From the NCBI GenBank assembly GCA_029204225.1, contig CM055108.1:17887779-17951778 (forward strand): DNA of 64,000 bases, given 5' to 3'. A model generated the notes under the pieces. The model was given only the letters and a program-made list of their open reading frames with translations, was not told the DNA's origin and made no database searches. Positions 1-11,848 of this stretch are shown here, in pieces. Origin of the DNA: Diphasiastrum complanatum. Lineage: Eukaryota > Streptophyta > Lycopodiopsida > Lycopodiales > Lycopodiaceae. Position 1 is the first letter of the stretch. Every line of letters begins with the position of its first letter. The position numbers and the translations under genes are program-made.

Positions 1-10
1 TTTGATAAAT

Positions 11-170
11 GAGTAAAGAACAGATTCGGTTTGGTTTTGTTTTAGGTAACTGAGACTCTGCTCATTAGAATAGTGTTTTGTTTGAGTAAAGAATAGATTC
101 GGTTTGGTTTTGTTTTAGGCAACTGAGACTCTGCTCATTAGCATAATGTTTTGTTTTATGAGTAAAGAAC
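11..170 (+). repeat. Tandem repeat upstream of the YebC gene
   Basis: A unit of about 73-76 bp begins with GAGTAAAGAA at 11, 84 and 160. The first two units are nearly identical over GATTCGGTTTGGTTTTG and CTGAGACTCTGCTCATTAG; the third is cut after about 11 bases. It lies 330-490 bp upstream of the start codon, in the likely promoter or 5' UTR. Confidence 0.85.
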
Positions 171-501
171 ATATGCTCCATTACATCTGCCTCTGAAGCA
201 ATCTTCTCCTTGCAGAAAGTGTCTTGTACAATTCTTTTCGTTTAGTTTTCCTTGTATTCTCTTCTTGTACGCTACCTGTCGTTTAGTTTCTGTTTAGTTT
301 CCTTTGTATTCCATTCGTTATCGTACGCTTCCTTCCGTTTAATTTTTGTTTTCTTGTAATCCTTTCGTTTAGCGATAACAGCAACGATGGCTCATTTACT
401 TTTGTGGTGCTTGTCAAAATTAGATGGTAATAGCTATAAATTTTGAAGATTGAAGAACCTTTCTAGTTGAGTACTCTGCATCTTTTGTTTCGTAGCACCC
501 A
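171..501 (+). promoter_or_regulatory. Putative promoter / 5' UTR of the YebC gene
   Basis: Between 235 and 372 a pyrimidine-rich degenerate repeat based on CGTTTAGTTT and CCTTGTATTC recurs about five times. TATAAAT occurs at 435-441, 61 bp before the ATG. If that is a TATA box the 5' UTR would be only about 30 nt. The transcription start is not determinable from sequence alone. Confidence 0.3.
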
Positions 502-768
502 ATGTTTTATTCGAAGCAGCGAAAGTTCACTGAAATTGATTGTGGTGTATTACCAGGAAGGTTACAGATCCATTATTGGTCGAAGCTTAAGGAGAATGGT
601 CAAAGCAGAAGCTGGGAAATCAGCGGTATAGACGGCAAAGGAAATGCTTGGGGGGGAGTTGAGGTTCATAAACTAGGGCCTGCCCTTGGCAGATTTGGCT
701 CCAGGCGGCTGTGGATATCGGTACCTCTTCAAATGGGAAGGCGCTCGTCCAAAATTGCCACTAGAAAG
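502..768 (+). CDS. YebC/TACO1-like protein, exon 1 (N-terminal extension and start of core)
   Basis: Encodes residues 1-89. The ATG at 502 is the first Met after an in-frame TAG at 493-495. Residues 1-77 have no bacterial counterpart and are a possible organelle presequence; they contain several acidic residues, so targeting is uncertain. Residues 78-89 (MGRRSSKIATRK) match the conserved YebC N-terminus, which in plants has the MGRRS form. The exon ends after a complete Lys codon, phase 0, before a GTAAAC donor at 769. An additional upstream non-coding or coding exon outside the window cannot be excluded. Confidence 0.85.
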
Positions 769-1996
769 GTAAACAAGCCTCCCGCATCCTATTTGAATAG
801 TTCATAAAAAGTTGCAGTAAAGTGAGGTGAGCATATAATGAACTATGTTCGGAATAAAGTCAGATGAAAGCAACATAGCAACGGTGCAAACGGCAGCAAT
901 ATTAGCGTATGGATTTCTTAAACAACTGACGATCTATAAAATAAGACTCTTGTACTGCATGAATACGTAAGCTGTGAAGCACTTTTGCTGTGTTGCAAGT
1001 GAATAGGGAATTAGAGTGTCTTTGGTATAGTGGAAAGTTCTGGCCCGAGGAAACCATGAAAACTCCTCTGACTATCCACGGCATAGAAACCATGCGGAAG
1101 CCTCTTTTTGACTGCGTTAACTTTGCTTTTATTGTGGAGAATACGAGATTTATATGGTTTGCAAAAGTTACACTTGAAATATGCTGAGATTCACCTGGTT
1201 TACGAAAGTGACATTTAAAATCTACTTAATAATGTGAGTCCGAACATTAAACCCTGTAAAGCCCGTGTGGCGGGCCTATTGTCCTGGGCTCGTAAGGGAC
1301 AACTTTTTGTGCTGTATTGTTTTCTTCAAAATACGACTTCGGTTCCTGCAGCATGTGCAGGTTCTAGATCGTGCCACCTGCCAAATCCATTTGGGATGAA
1401 GGAAATACACAATTTAAGGCGTTGCAAAGAGGGGGTTAGATGGAAACGATAGAAACCATGGAGTGGAGGGGAGATCTAGAAGAACCATGTAGATGTGCAT
1501 TATGGAAATGGACCAACCTGACTTTGAGAATGGATTTGGTGGTGTATGGCTTGTTTGGGGACCTCAATAAAGAAGTCACGTGTAGGTGAAGACCTCTCCT
1601 CTCCTCAAGGTCTATACAGTGTAGCAAATTCATTCAATTGCACAGCGGATATACAGATAAAGGAAGTCAATTAAAAGGGTCAAGTGTGTGAAGGTGTGGC
1701 TTTGGGAGTCAAGTATTTTAGACATGTTGAAGGCAATGATTTGGTGATGGAAAGGAAGGAAAAAGGCATCTTTATACTTCTGCAAAGTACAGTAGCATGG
1801 TAGCATGGCAATCTCAATGTATAACGTGGACTATTTGAGGTTGAAAACACGTGAAGAGGTTTGATGATCCTTGCCTAGGTGCCCACATTTGGTGAGAAGT
1901 TAGAACCATGTGACAACATCTGGCAAAGAGTTACCGACAAACATATTGCATGATATATATTGCAAGTAGAGTGATTTTCCGTGACACAATGACATG

Positions 1997-2000
<4 letters not shown>
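769..2000 (+). other. Intron 1, proximal part, no recognised feature
   Basis: Starts with the exon 1 donor. Short open frames occur on both strands but none shows a known domain, and no terminal repeats or transposon motifs were seen up to the (CT)n tract at 2001. Confidence 0.5.

Positions 2001-2039
<39 letters not shown>
2001..2039 (+). repeat. (CT)n microsatellite at a LINE 5' junction
   Basis: About 19 CT units. The sequence directly after it is the 5' part of an ORF1-carrying LINE derivative. No LINE 3' end precedes it, so this may be a plain microsatellite used as an insertion site. Confidence 0.9.
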
Positions 2040-2042
<3 letters not shown>

Positions 2043-3546
2043 TCCATTACAGCCGTGAACTCCATCCCGGCCCTGTTTCAGTGGTGCTCCACGCTCATGA
2101 CGTCTGATCCTATGCCTGCCTGTCCGGCGGGCTCCTTGCTGTGCCTCAAACTGGTTTTGCTGGTCAACTTCAAGCCATTGCTGCTGGTTTGCTGATCAAC
2201 TGCTACCAATATCGTTGCCCTAATGCCTTGCATTGTGAGTTGCCTTTTAGAGATTTGCTATCTGATCATTGATTGGAGTAAGATACTATGAGCTGAACCA
2301 TGGCCAGGAATACGAAGGGTGGTGCACCTGCCTCCGCTCCTCAACCATCTTCTTCTGACTCCCATCGCTTCAGCCTCAACATCTTTTACACCTTCAGCTA
2401 TGCTTCAGCCATTTACTCCTCAGCCATCTTCTGTTTCCAACATTGCTTTAGCGTCTTCCTCACAGCCAGATCCACTGTCTCTTTCTCCTTCTATGCCTGT
2501 GGCAGTTCCTATTTTCCGATTAAATCCTATTCTTGGTAATAGTGGACTTATTGCAGCTCTTCCTTTAACTTTGAATACTCCAGAAGCATGTTTGCCTCCA
2601 TCCTTCATGATCTCTGTTATTCGTGTAGATCAAGAACGTTCATTCTAGTAACTTAACAACCACTGAGAAAGACGGGCTTCTCACGAATCTATGATCCTAG
2701 TTGTGCAAATGCACCTCCAGAAGCTAGATACGTCCACCAAAGAACTTAGGAAAGAAGTTGTTGTTATAAAAAATGAAGCGTCTTTCCAAATAGCTACTTT
2801 AGCTATAATTTAGCAGCTCGAAAATCAGGTAGAAAGGCATCATATGGCTGTCCAATCATGGGCAGGTGTACGTAAAGTTCGACTAATGCTATTCTTCCAC
2901 CTCCTCCTCCACGTTTGTTTATCTTGACCACATTCACTGAGAGCTATCTGCGAGAGCAGAAAGCTCTTAATGTTCGTATTAGAGGTATTTTGAAGTCCCA
3001 AGATGTCGTTGGAGAGGCTAAGAAGTTTTTGGAAGAGAATCTTTAGTATCACGACAAAGGAATGGAAACTGCTTGGCAGCCTTAGTTCTCAGCCTCTGAT
3101 CACAGCCCGCCAGGACCCAATATCTGGTGATGATGATGATGATGGCGACATGCTCGTTCATAGAGATCAGAGACAACGCACCACTCATAGTCATGTTGTA
3201 GCTCGAGCTATCTGACCTATCATGAGGAGACACACATCTCATCCTCCCAGATGATGCCAGCGGCTACCAAAGTTCCCCCATGCTGTAGCCTGTATCACAT
3301 CCTTCTATAACATTAGCGGGACATGATGATAGTGCTATACCTCTTTTTGACATTTAGTTGTATTTATAAACCTACATATCTCATTGCATTTATATCAGTT
3401 CAGAGTATTTAGATATGTTGTTTTTGTTATTGTTTCGGAGACATTTCACACGCTCCCATTTTTACCACATACTTGACATGTACATTTACTAGTCTTATAT
3501 GCTTTTTAGAATGGAAAAGACATTAATAAAGGTTTCTTTCTTTCTT

Positions 3547-3619
<73 letters not shown>

Positions 3620-3620
3620 A
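2040..3620 (+). mobile_element. LINE derivative with ORF1 remnant but most of ORF2 deleted
   Basis: Shows an ORF1 start (MARNTKGG, 2300) like MAPKKKGG of the intact copy, then broken frames with a coiled-coil stretch and the ORF1 RNA-binding block ALNVRIRGI near 2965-2995. At about 3050-3085 it jumps to the last 70 or so codons of ORF2 (DDDDDGDMLVHRDQRQR). Endonuclease, reverse transcriptase and the Cys/His motif are absent. The 3' end has a decayed hairpin (3499-3512), the AAAGACATTAATAAAG block, then (TTTC)n, (TC)n and a long (AC)n to 3620. Frames are broken, so the copy is dead. Confidence 0.75.
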
Positions 3621-3923
3621 CTTCTATATTGATATTTATCCTTTTATTTTCCTCAGCAGAGCAGGCGGTTAAGATCTTGCACCTGTACCCTCTTCGGAGC
3701 TGGAGGTTAAGCTCTTGTATATTCGCTTTTATATGCTTTTTATGATTCTATATTGGATGTGTCTTTACCTAGCTAGAGAGAGTTCTATATTGTCTTTTCC
3801 ACTTAGACTAGCATTTTTTTTTATGTTGTCCGACATGGATAGTGCTCCTATGAGATATGTACTTATTCATTCTGTCTTATGTGCCCTTGGGCACCCAACA
3901 AACATTAATACATTTTCTTTCTT

Positions 3924-3979
<56 letters not shown>

Positions 3980-4110
3980 CTTCTATGTTCCTTTTTTGTT
4001 GTTTGGAGATGTTTCTATATTACTACACACTACTAAGACGTACTACTTTGTCTTATATGCCTTTTGGCATCCAAAGACATCAATGAAGATTTTTTTCCTC
4101 TCTGTCTCTA
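3621..4110 (+). mobile_element. Two LINE 3'-UTR fragments in tandem
   Basis: The first (3621 to about 3978) shares GAGCAGG.GGTTAAG with the 3' UTR of the intact LINE (there on the minus strand near 22600). It has a perfect 6-bp hairpin GTGCCCTTGGGCAC at 3881-3894 followed by TTTC, TC and AC repeats. The second (3979-4110) has the hairpin ATGCCTTTTGGCAT at 4057-4070 and a TTTTTTCCTCTCTGTC tail. Neither carries coding sequence: both are strongly 5'-truncated. Confidence 0.75.
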
Positions 4111-4111
4111 G

Positions 4112-4845
4112 AGATTGGGAGGTTCCATGGTATTCCTAGAGAGGAGCGGATTTGCTACTTATGCTCTCTAGGTGAGGTGGAGTCTACGGAGCACTTTGTC
4201 TTTAGATGGCCTGTGTACTATGAGATCAGAGGGCGATATCATTGCCTGTTTCGAGACATACCTATCACTCTACGCTCTCTCGTAGCCTATGAGGACCCAC
4301 AATGATGGTACGCGAGATGTTCATACTACGGACACCCCAGCATTTTACCTCACAGCCATTGATTACTTCATTCTTTACTAGTCGGAGATCGCGTGATTTA
4401 GTGCCTGAGGATGAGGATTATGACGATGACGAGGATGATAGCCGCTCGCATGCTCATAGAGATCAGAGACAATGTACTTCCCACCATCACGTTACTTCCA
4501 GGATCACCTGACATCCTACGCAGAGACGTACTACTACTACACATGCTCATGCTCACAGACGACGCCGGCAGGTTTTAGTGCTTTCTCATGCTGTGGCTCG
4601 TATTACATCTTTTTACAGCATCAGCACAATAACAGAAGTAGCACAGTCTTGACATCTTGACATAGATACATATGATTATTATGCACGCACACTCTCGCAT
4701 ACGTGTCTATTTTAGTTTGTACTAGATGTTTTTTTTTTTTTTAGTTTGGAGATGTTTTATACGCTCCCATGGTTACCACATACTTGACATGTACTTCATT
4801 AGTCTTATGTGCCTTTTGGCATGGAAAAGACATTAATAAAGCTTT

Positions 4846-4937
<92 letters not shown>
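4112..4937 (+). mobile_element. 5'-truncated LINE with ORF2 C-terminus and (TC)n tail
   Basis: Starts inside ORF2 just before the Cys/His motif (ICYLCSLGEVESTEHFVF, 4148-4201, with the last Cys changed to Trp), continues through YYEIRGRYHCLFRD and the acidic DEDYDDDEDDSR tail. A 3' UTR follows with hairpin at 4810-4821, the AAAGACATTAATAAAGC block and an 85-bp (TC)n tract at 4853-4937. A frameshift lies near 4300. Confidence 0.82.
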
Positions 4938-6373
4938 GCGATGGCGCCTGCAGCGCGCCTCTCCTCCCTCCTGCGATGGCTCCCTACAGTGATGGTGCCC
5001 TGTTGCGGATGCTGATCGCTGCTGCTCGCTGCTCTAATGCTGCTGGTCCTCCATCGTTGGCCGTCCATTGCCTACCCTCCATCGCTGCCCTACCATCGCT
5101 GGCCCTCCCCCTCCCATCTTCCATCGCTACTGACCTGCCTTTCCTCGTTGCCTGTCCCTGTCCCTGTCCCTGCCCTCCCTTTTGCCTCCTGACCCGCTCC
5201 TGCTGCCTCCTCGCTACCTGTCTTTGTCCTTGCCCTTCCTTTTTCCTGTCCTTTTGCCTTTCCTCTACCTCTTTTCCCTCCCCTTCTCCCTTCGTCTTCT
5301 CAGCCATCCCTACTATGGCTCCAAATCCCTTTACCTTGCCCCCTCCCTCTCCTGCTTCCTCTCCCTCGACCCTACCCTCCACTCCCGCAAGCTCCACCTC
5401 TTTTACTGCCACTACCCCCTCTACTCTTTCTTCCTCCTCTCCCTCTTTCATCCCTTCATCTTCATCCCCCCCATTGTCCCGAATTCCTATCTGGTTTCCC
5501 CCGTATCATTGATTCTCTTCATGAGGACAATGCATCCTTGCTTGCGATCATCAAGAAACAAGCATTCCAAATCTCCACTTTGGAGAACACGGTCTTGGAC
5601 CTACAGGGCAAAGTTGGCATTCTTGAGGTTGATGTTACTTACCTCAAGAATGAACTAGAATCAGATGAAGAGGAAGAAGAAGGAAGCGACAATGCAGATT
5701 CAGAAGACAAGGCAAAGCAGCTGCAAGAACGGGTTCACTCCTTGGAGCAGCAACTTCAGCAATCGAAAAGTTCTTGGGCTGACGTGCTCAAGGGTTCTAA
5801 GCAGGTTATTTCTGAATCTATTCAAGAACATAAAAAATGAGATCTCAAGGCCCTCAGTGTCAGGGTTAGGGGAGCTTCTTTTGCGGGTAAGGACATGTGG
5901 CTGAGGCAAATGCTTTTATTCATTCCACCTTTGGTCTCAAAGAGGATGTCATATCTGCTGCTTGGGTGGGTAAGCTCCAACCCACCACAATGTTTTTGCG
6001 ATTTAAGGATGCTTTGCTTCGTCAAAAGGTTTTGCGTAAAAGAGGCTGCCTGAAGGGGTCTACTATTTTTATGGATGAAGACTTGACGCCCATTCAATGG
6101 ACTGAGAGAAAGAAAATTATCGCAGATGCTAAGGCCAAAGGTCCTACGTGAAAGATGTTTTGAGCTACGGCCATTTATTTCCTCTCCTGCGTGAGAGATG
6201 AGCTTTCTTTACATAGCGATTCACGTTTTACGTTTTAGTTTTAGTCTAGTTTTATGTTGACGACACTGTCCTGTCCGAGTTCCATCTACTGTGTTGTACT
6301 ACCTCTTCAGTCTTATATGCCTTTTGGCTTGGAAAAGACATTAATAAAGCTTTCTTTCTTTCTTTCTTTCTTC
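4938..6373 (+). mobile_element. ORF1-only LINE derivative (HAL1-like)
   Basis: Begins exactly at the end of the preceding (TC)n tract with a C-rich 5' UTR. ORF1 follows, then about 160 bp of 3' UTR, the hairpin (6317-6330), AAAGACATTAATAAAGC and a (TTTC)n tail. No ORF2 sequence is present between the ORF1 end (6151) and the 3' UTR. The layout resembles mammalian HAL1 elements, which are L1 derivatives that kept ORF1 only. It would need another copy's ORF2 to move. ORF1 now has two frame breaks. Confidence 0.75.
5315..6151 (+). pseudogene. LINE ORF1 protein remnant
   Basis: ATG at 5315 (MAPNPF) opens a Pro/Ser-rich region as in other copies' ORF1. A frameshift near 5505 leads to a strong coiled coil (LENTVLDLQGKV to LQQSKSSWADVL, to about 5800). 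An A-run near 5833-5838 gives a second break, after which the RNA-recognition-like block and C-terminal domain (GSTIFMDEDLTPIQWTERKK) continue in a third frame to a stop at 6151. The order matches L1-type ORF1p: disordered, coiled coil, RRM, C-terminal domain. It binds RNA in the family; here it cannot make a full protein. Confidence 0.75.
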
Positions 6374-6379
6374 ATTTGT

Positions 6380-6580
6380 TGGACCTGTGCACACAAGTTG
6401 GATGTTTTTTCTTGAGCATCTCATGAAATTTCTGAAAGATCCTTAGATTTAGATTATTACGCTTTATAGGTGGAGATATGCTCCCACAATAGGAAACACA
6501 TATGATATGTACTCTTTCTAGTCTTGTGTACATGTTAGTTCCAAAAGACATATGAGTATTTTTGCTTCTCTCTCTCAACT
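6380..6580 (+). mobile_element. Decayed LINE 3' end
   Basis: Shows the order GGAGATATGCTCCCACAAT, GATATGTACTC, TAGTCTTGTGTACATG, CCAAAAGACAT and TTTTGCTTCTCTCTCTC, matching the family 3' UTR with many changes. The hairpin is no longer clear. It is an older copy than its neighbours. Confidence 0.55.
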
Positions 6581-7021
6581 ATTGATTGCTAGGTGGGCAT
6601 CTAAGAGGTGGGCCTAGCAACCCTCAAGGCCTGCCCCTAACAATGGGGAGGAGGTTGTCCATTTTGTAGTGAGTGGTCCTTGGTAGCCCCTTGCAACTAG
6701 GGTGAGGAGCTCCCCCTAGTCATGGGAGGTTGCAATGGGCCACCCCCATTTGGGGACGACTATGCCCTAGCCATGGAGGGTTGCCAAGCTACGCGATAAC
6801 AAGTGGGAATGTATGACAACAAAAATTGAGAAGAACCAAATGAGAATGATCATGATTCATACCCACTCCAAATAAATTTCTCAAGCATATCTATCCAAAG
6901 AGATTTTGATAGAACTTTAGCGTCACATCGAAACACCAAAAAACATTAAAGACAACTCTAGTGCCAACCAATAGCAAAACTAGTTTATTAGTTGAAATCA
7001 ATTGAATCCTTTAGAATTTCT
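6581..7021 (+). other. Intron 1 spacer, no recognised feature
   Basis: Contains a local G/C-rich stretch (6590-6790) with loosely repeated GCCCCTTGCAACTAGGG-like words. No coding or transposon motif was recognised. Confidence 0.4.
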
Positions 7022-7445
7022 TGTTAGAAAACCGACTTGCTCATGCAAGTAACCCAAGACAAGATTGTTATTGTGATGAAACAATAGCCAAACACATGAG
7101 AGAGCACAAGTGATGAGAAACTCCAACTATGTCCCATTGAAAATGATCTTGGGCGCACTACATACTTATGGACTTTGGTCTATGCCTAAAAGCAAAAGCA
7201 ACCTTAAAAGCAATTGCCTAATTGATGTCTCTATATAAGGTAAAAGCACCTAACATCTATCTATAGCAAAACTTGTGCTCCAAATCAAGCACTAGAATCT
7301 CGGCCTTGGGTCTAACTCAATTCTTACTTGACTTCATTAAATAAAGGTAAAGGCTCCTAGAATTAGCACGTAGGCATGGCCCAATAATCCTAATTAACCC
7401 TAGATGATAACATTTGGGGTAACAATGTGAACACTAATTCTAACA
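7022..7445 (-). repeat. 3' LTR of non-autonomous element copy 1
   Basis: 424 bp with 6-bp inverted ends TGTTAG/CTAACA. It contains GCACGTAGGCATGGCCCAA, a word kept in all five related LTRs in this window. Confidence 0.85.
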
Positions 7446-10127
7446 CTCCCCCTTAATGTTTACATTATTGATACCAAAAAACATAAGTATGCATGTGTAT
7501 CCTCCATGATGCCCATATAATGAAGATCCTTAACTGTGATGTAGAATCCACGATCAACTTCGATCTCAATGTCTTCATTACTGCATGTAGAACTTCCTTT
7601 GTATGATAATATAGAATTCATATGAACTTGTTTCATATGACTTCCCAATGTCTTGCTTTTGTCTTCATGTCCCTTAGTGCATATGTGTGATTCGTGACCT
7701 CCATGAGTGCAACATATCACCCGATTCCTTGACTTCTTTTGAATCAAAGACTTTGACTCCCCCTGAATCAGATAATGTAGACATGATAACCTTTGCCATA
7801 ACCTTGAGAATTTTGCTTGAAGAACGACTCCCTTGGTCTCTTTGAACATCTGACAATCATAAGTAGGAGATAGATCTACAAATATCCACGTCAAATCTCA
7901 TACATCAACACCCATGTTAGAAACCTGTACTTCATAAGTAGTTGGCTCCTCTTGTGTCGATTCCTTGAATTGAATCCACTTCAATTCTCTTGGTAATCTC
8001 ATAAATTACCACCTGTGTACACTTCATGTTTGCATCCCAACCACTCTCCAACAATGATACAAATAGAATGTCATCCATGAACCCAATTAAATATGCAAGT
8101 AATAGAGCATCCCTAGTAGAAAGATAAAACGTACACAATAATTCCGCACAAAATAACTGATACTCCCCCTCAAATACTTTCTCATACAAAGTACTTGACA
8201 CTATCTTTTCCATGGAATCTCCTACTTCTATCTTTATCCTGACACTATGTCATATGCACACTTCCCAACTGGTGTACGTCCATCTTCCTTTAAGAAACTT
8301 GCTTCACTTAGGAAGACTTCATATTGATTTTATAAGTCAAGTCATAGATATGAACCCTGTTGTTTTTCTTGAGGCTAAACAACAACTTATACTGTTGATT
8401 TTCAATGGCTAATCAACAACCTTAGCTTCCAAATCTTGTTGGAAACGACAGAATCTACCACATGACAAAACATGAACTTGGATAGATTCAAGAACTTGAA
8501 GAAGCTATTTTTCTCCAACTCAAAACAAATCTTCTTAGAAGAATTGATCTCACTTGGTACCACCACATGAACAATCAACTATCACTTGGATGGTATCCAG
8601 GAATTACTTGACAACCACAACAAACAATCACTTCGATTAATCATAAATCTTAAGTGATATTAGTTCAAATAGACAAGAAAGTTTCTACCACATAACATAA
8701 CCAAGCTACTATGACTTGGATAAAAACCAAACCGATACAACGTAGAATGACAACCACACAGCTTGGTACACTTGTCACTTGTAACCATGAACTTAACATT
8801 TGCCACCATGATAAGAAACTGTGAAACAATGAAGCATCCTCTTAAATATTGATTTACTCATATAGACCCATAGTCTATACTTCTCATGCAACTCCCTTTT
8901 AGAGCTTGCACCTTTGTCGATTCCAACCTCGACAAAACCTTGTCCAATCTTAGAACTACTGAAGTTGACCTTCCTTCAGTATGTTGGTTGGTAGCTGCTT
9001 CTACAGCTTCAGCGACATTGCCTTTTCTTGCCATCTCCCTCGCCGTGTTTCACGTAGTTTTCCTTTTCCTGTGAGTGACCCTTCACTTTGCCTTGCAGTT
9101 GCATGAACCAACTTACATGTAGTTTCAATGACTTGTCAATGTTTTCTTGCACCGTTGCAGCATCTTTTTTTGCATTCAGAGGTTTGTGGAATTTGTGTAT
9201 CACAAGTAGGGGGAGAGATGCTTCTTCACCTCGTGTTTCTTCAAGTCGAGTTGTAGCATCTGCTCTTGGATATCCCACCGTACAATTAGAATCAGCGATG
9301 CTCATGCACAACACAGTAACAACAAGCAGCCATCTTCTCGCTCCCAATCCAGGCTTTTGATGCAGCTCTCCATGTTCTCACTCCCAATCCAGGCTTCTGA
9401 TGCAAATCTCCATCTTGTCACTTCCAATTCGAGGCATCTGATGCAACTCTCTATGACATGATGGGTTGGGCGATGGCTCTCCAACAGTGTTCTTGAGTAG
9501 TAGCGACCTGTCTCCAACAATTTTCTGATCTGATTTTTCAAGTAGCGATCCGTTTTCCTGCAACGATCTGAACTGAGTTTTCCAGCCGCAATCTGATATG
9601 ATTTTCCAGCTGCAATCAAGTCTCCAGTAAACAATTCTGATGCAGCAATCTGTAGGCAGCAACGATCTGATACAGCCAGCGTTCCAGCTCAGCCAGGTAG
9701 AGATCAGGTCTGTTCCATCAGCAAACAGATCTGTTAGGCAGCAATGATCAAATACCTTGCATGCGATCAGCTTTGTTCCATCAGTAGACAGCCAGCTAAC
9801 AGGTTGGTCAACGTTCTATAGACAGTGATCCAACTCTAACAGCGATATGATCCCAGTCAGCATTCCGTTTTCCCGACAAATCTGAATTTCTGAGAAATGA
9901 GGAGAATTTCTAATCTTCTCTTGCCGCACAGTCTTCTCCTTGTAGCACTAGATCTTCCCACAAAGTTGTCACCATTGTAGATGAAGATCAAACTTGAGAG
10001 TTGGCTAGGGACACCACCTCCACATTTTGAAGATGGTCGAATCAACCTGCACAGTGCATGTGATGATTGACTCCATTCGTTGAGTATCTCTTCGTTCTCT
10101 CGAATCTTGAACCATGCTCGAATACCA

Positions 10128-10523
10128 TGTTAGAAAACTGACTGTTCATACAAGTAACCCAAGACAAGATTCCTATTGTCATGAAACAATGGCCAAACAC
10201 ATGAGAGAGAACACAAGTGATGAGAAACTCCAACTATGTCCCATTGAAAATGAGCTTGGGTGCACTACATATAGACTTTGGTCTATGTCGAAAAGCAAAA
10301 GCAACCTTGAAAGCAATTGCCTAATTGATGTCTCTATATAAGGTAAAAGCACCTAACATCTATCTATAGCAAAACTTGTGCTCCACTAGAATCTCGACCT
10401 TGGGTCTAACTAAATTCTAACTTGACCTTACTAAATATAGGTAAAGGCCCCTAGAATTAGCACGTAGGCATGGCCCAATAATCCTAATTAACCCTAGATG
10501 ATAACATTAGGGATAACAATGTA
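10128..10523 (-). repeat. 5' LTR of non-autonomous element copy 1 (truncated)
   Basis: Matches 7022-7422 almost base for base with small indels; similarity stops at about 10523, about 20 bp short of the expected end. The target-site duplication therefore cannot be tested. Confidence 0.82.
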
Positions 10524-11848
10524 TCAAATTTTTTGTTTTCTGTGACATAAGCGTTTGTGGAAGCCATCCCAAAATCTACATTCTTATGCTCTTTGTTCTT
10601 TATAAGAATGTTAGAACATTTCAAATCTCCTTGAATTCACACCTTTTTTATGGATTGCATTGAAAGCATTCCTAACACATGTAGCTAGGCCCCTTGTAAT
10701 TCAGCATGCACACTTGTGGATATGATAGGTTCCATTTGATAGAGCAAGGAACAGGTTGTGGTTGTAGAATATCCACAACATGGGTTTCCTTGTTCTGCCT
10801 ATAACTATAAACAATAACTTTCTTATTGAAGCAGTTGGTTACCAATGAGTTTTTATTTGAAACTCGTTCATAATGAAATCCACACTGCCAACATATCCAT
10901 CAAGGCCTCAGGTTCCTCTAAAAGAAAGATTGTTTTTTGTACAAAGAGCTCAGCTCCAATTTTTCGTATAAGAGTTTGAAATAGGGCGTATGTAGGCCCC
11001 AAGCTGGGATTACTGAAAATATAGTAGATTGCCCTCTTTGGGGGATGCGATTGCTTCGGTTTTACGTTTTCCCAAGTAGTAATCTTGTTTCTCACACACT
11101 TTTAGCTTTTGTTTGTTAAGTGTTGTTTGGGAATTGACGTTTCGCACACATTTCTCGACATGGACGAATGCAAAATTGTGGAAATGCACTTCCTCGGAAG
11201 AAAACATGGGAAGTGATGTTTTCCAAAGCTATGATTTAAATGTGCTGATCTCGTTGATGCCCTTGTTTGGAGAAAAACACATTCGTTTTGGTTACTATTC
11301 GTCTACATTGGCTCTTGCCTTGCACAGAAACCTTCTTTTGCTGTTTTTACTTTTTTAGAATCATTTGCAGAGGTGTCATATAATATCCTTGGCTTGCTTA
11401 TGATCTTTTTGGTTTAATTGATACTATACATGTCCTTTCTTCTGAATTTGCAAGTTCATGCGGTTTTTATGAATAGTATCACCTTTATTTATCATACATA
11501 GTAAGGCAAGACTAGAATCCCTATCAAGTGGTTTTGTTATAGCCATCATAATATGTGCGAGTGGGAGTAGTTGTTTACGTAGTTGATAATAGGTTCGTAG
11601 CGGTTGTGATGCTTGTGGTATATTTTGCAAGGTGAAGTTCACACTTTATTCATCTCAAACAAATCTTTATGATTTTAGGTGCATATGTTGATCATTTTTT
11701 TGTTTGATCTCCTCCATGGGATTAGTTTATATGTGTTGTTTTTTGAGAGATATTCACAGGTTGGAAAAGCTGTACAGTGAGGGGTAGCGGGGTGGGGGGT
11801 AATGGCTTCAAGTGGAACTTTGCAAGTCATGTATGATATGCAATACAG
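10524..11848 (+). other. End of intron 1, no recognised feature
   Basis: A/T-rich intron sequence up to the exon 2 acceptor. No transposon ends, coding motifs or RNA genes were recognised. Confidence 0.45.

Larger units (their letters stand above)
7022..10523 (-). mobile_element. Non-autonomous copia-like LTR element (copy 1)
   Basis: Two direct repeats bound a 2.7-kb interior without recognisable gag or pol. Left LTR is 7022-7445 (TGTTAG...CTAACA); right LTR begins at 10128 and its outer end is lost after about 10523. On the minus strand a primer-binding site (TGGTATTCGAGC, two changes from the usual TGGTATCAGAGC) directly follows the right LTR at 10112-10127, and a polypurine tract AAGGGGGAG precedes the left LTR. 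So transcription runs on the minus strand. The interior is homologous to that of copy 2 at 50856-54574. LTR sequence is shared with the copia element at 43558-47072, the likely helper. Confidence 0.85.

Noticed and set aside
502-807. Independent 101-codon gene at the window start
   Set aside because: Its end MGRRSSKIATRK is the YebC start and a clear donor follows at 769; the last 12 codons are intron.
4853-4937. (TC)n tract as a GAGA-type plant promoter element
   Set aside because: It directly follows the LINE hairpin and AAAGACATTAATAAAGC block, as at several other loci, so it is best read as a LINE tail.
4805-5512. Long frames of repeated Ser-Leu or Arg-Glu (also at 14795-15070, 15181-15602, 27031-27439, 28394-28645, 34213-34395)
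   Set aside because: They are translations of (TC)n/(GA)n microsatellites, open only because the dinucleotide repeat contains no stop codon.
7460-7894. Possible pol gene in the 7022-10523 element
   Set aside because: No reverse transcriptase, integrase or RNase H motif is visible in any frame, and the related region of the 50856-54574 copy does not keep the frame open.
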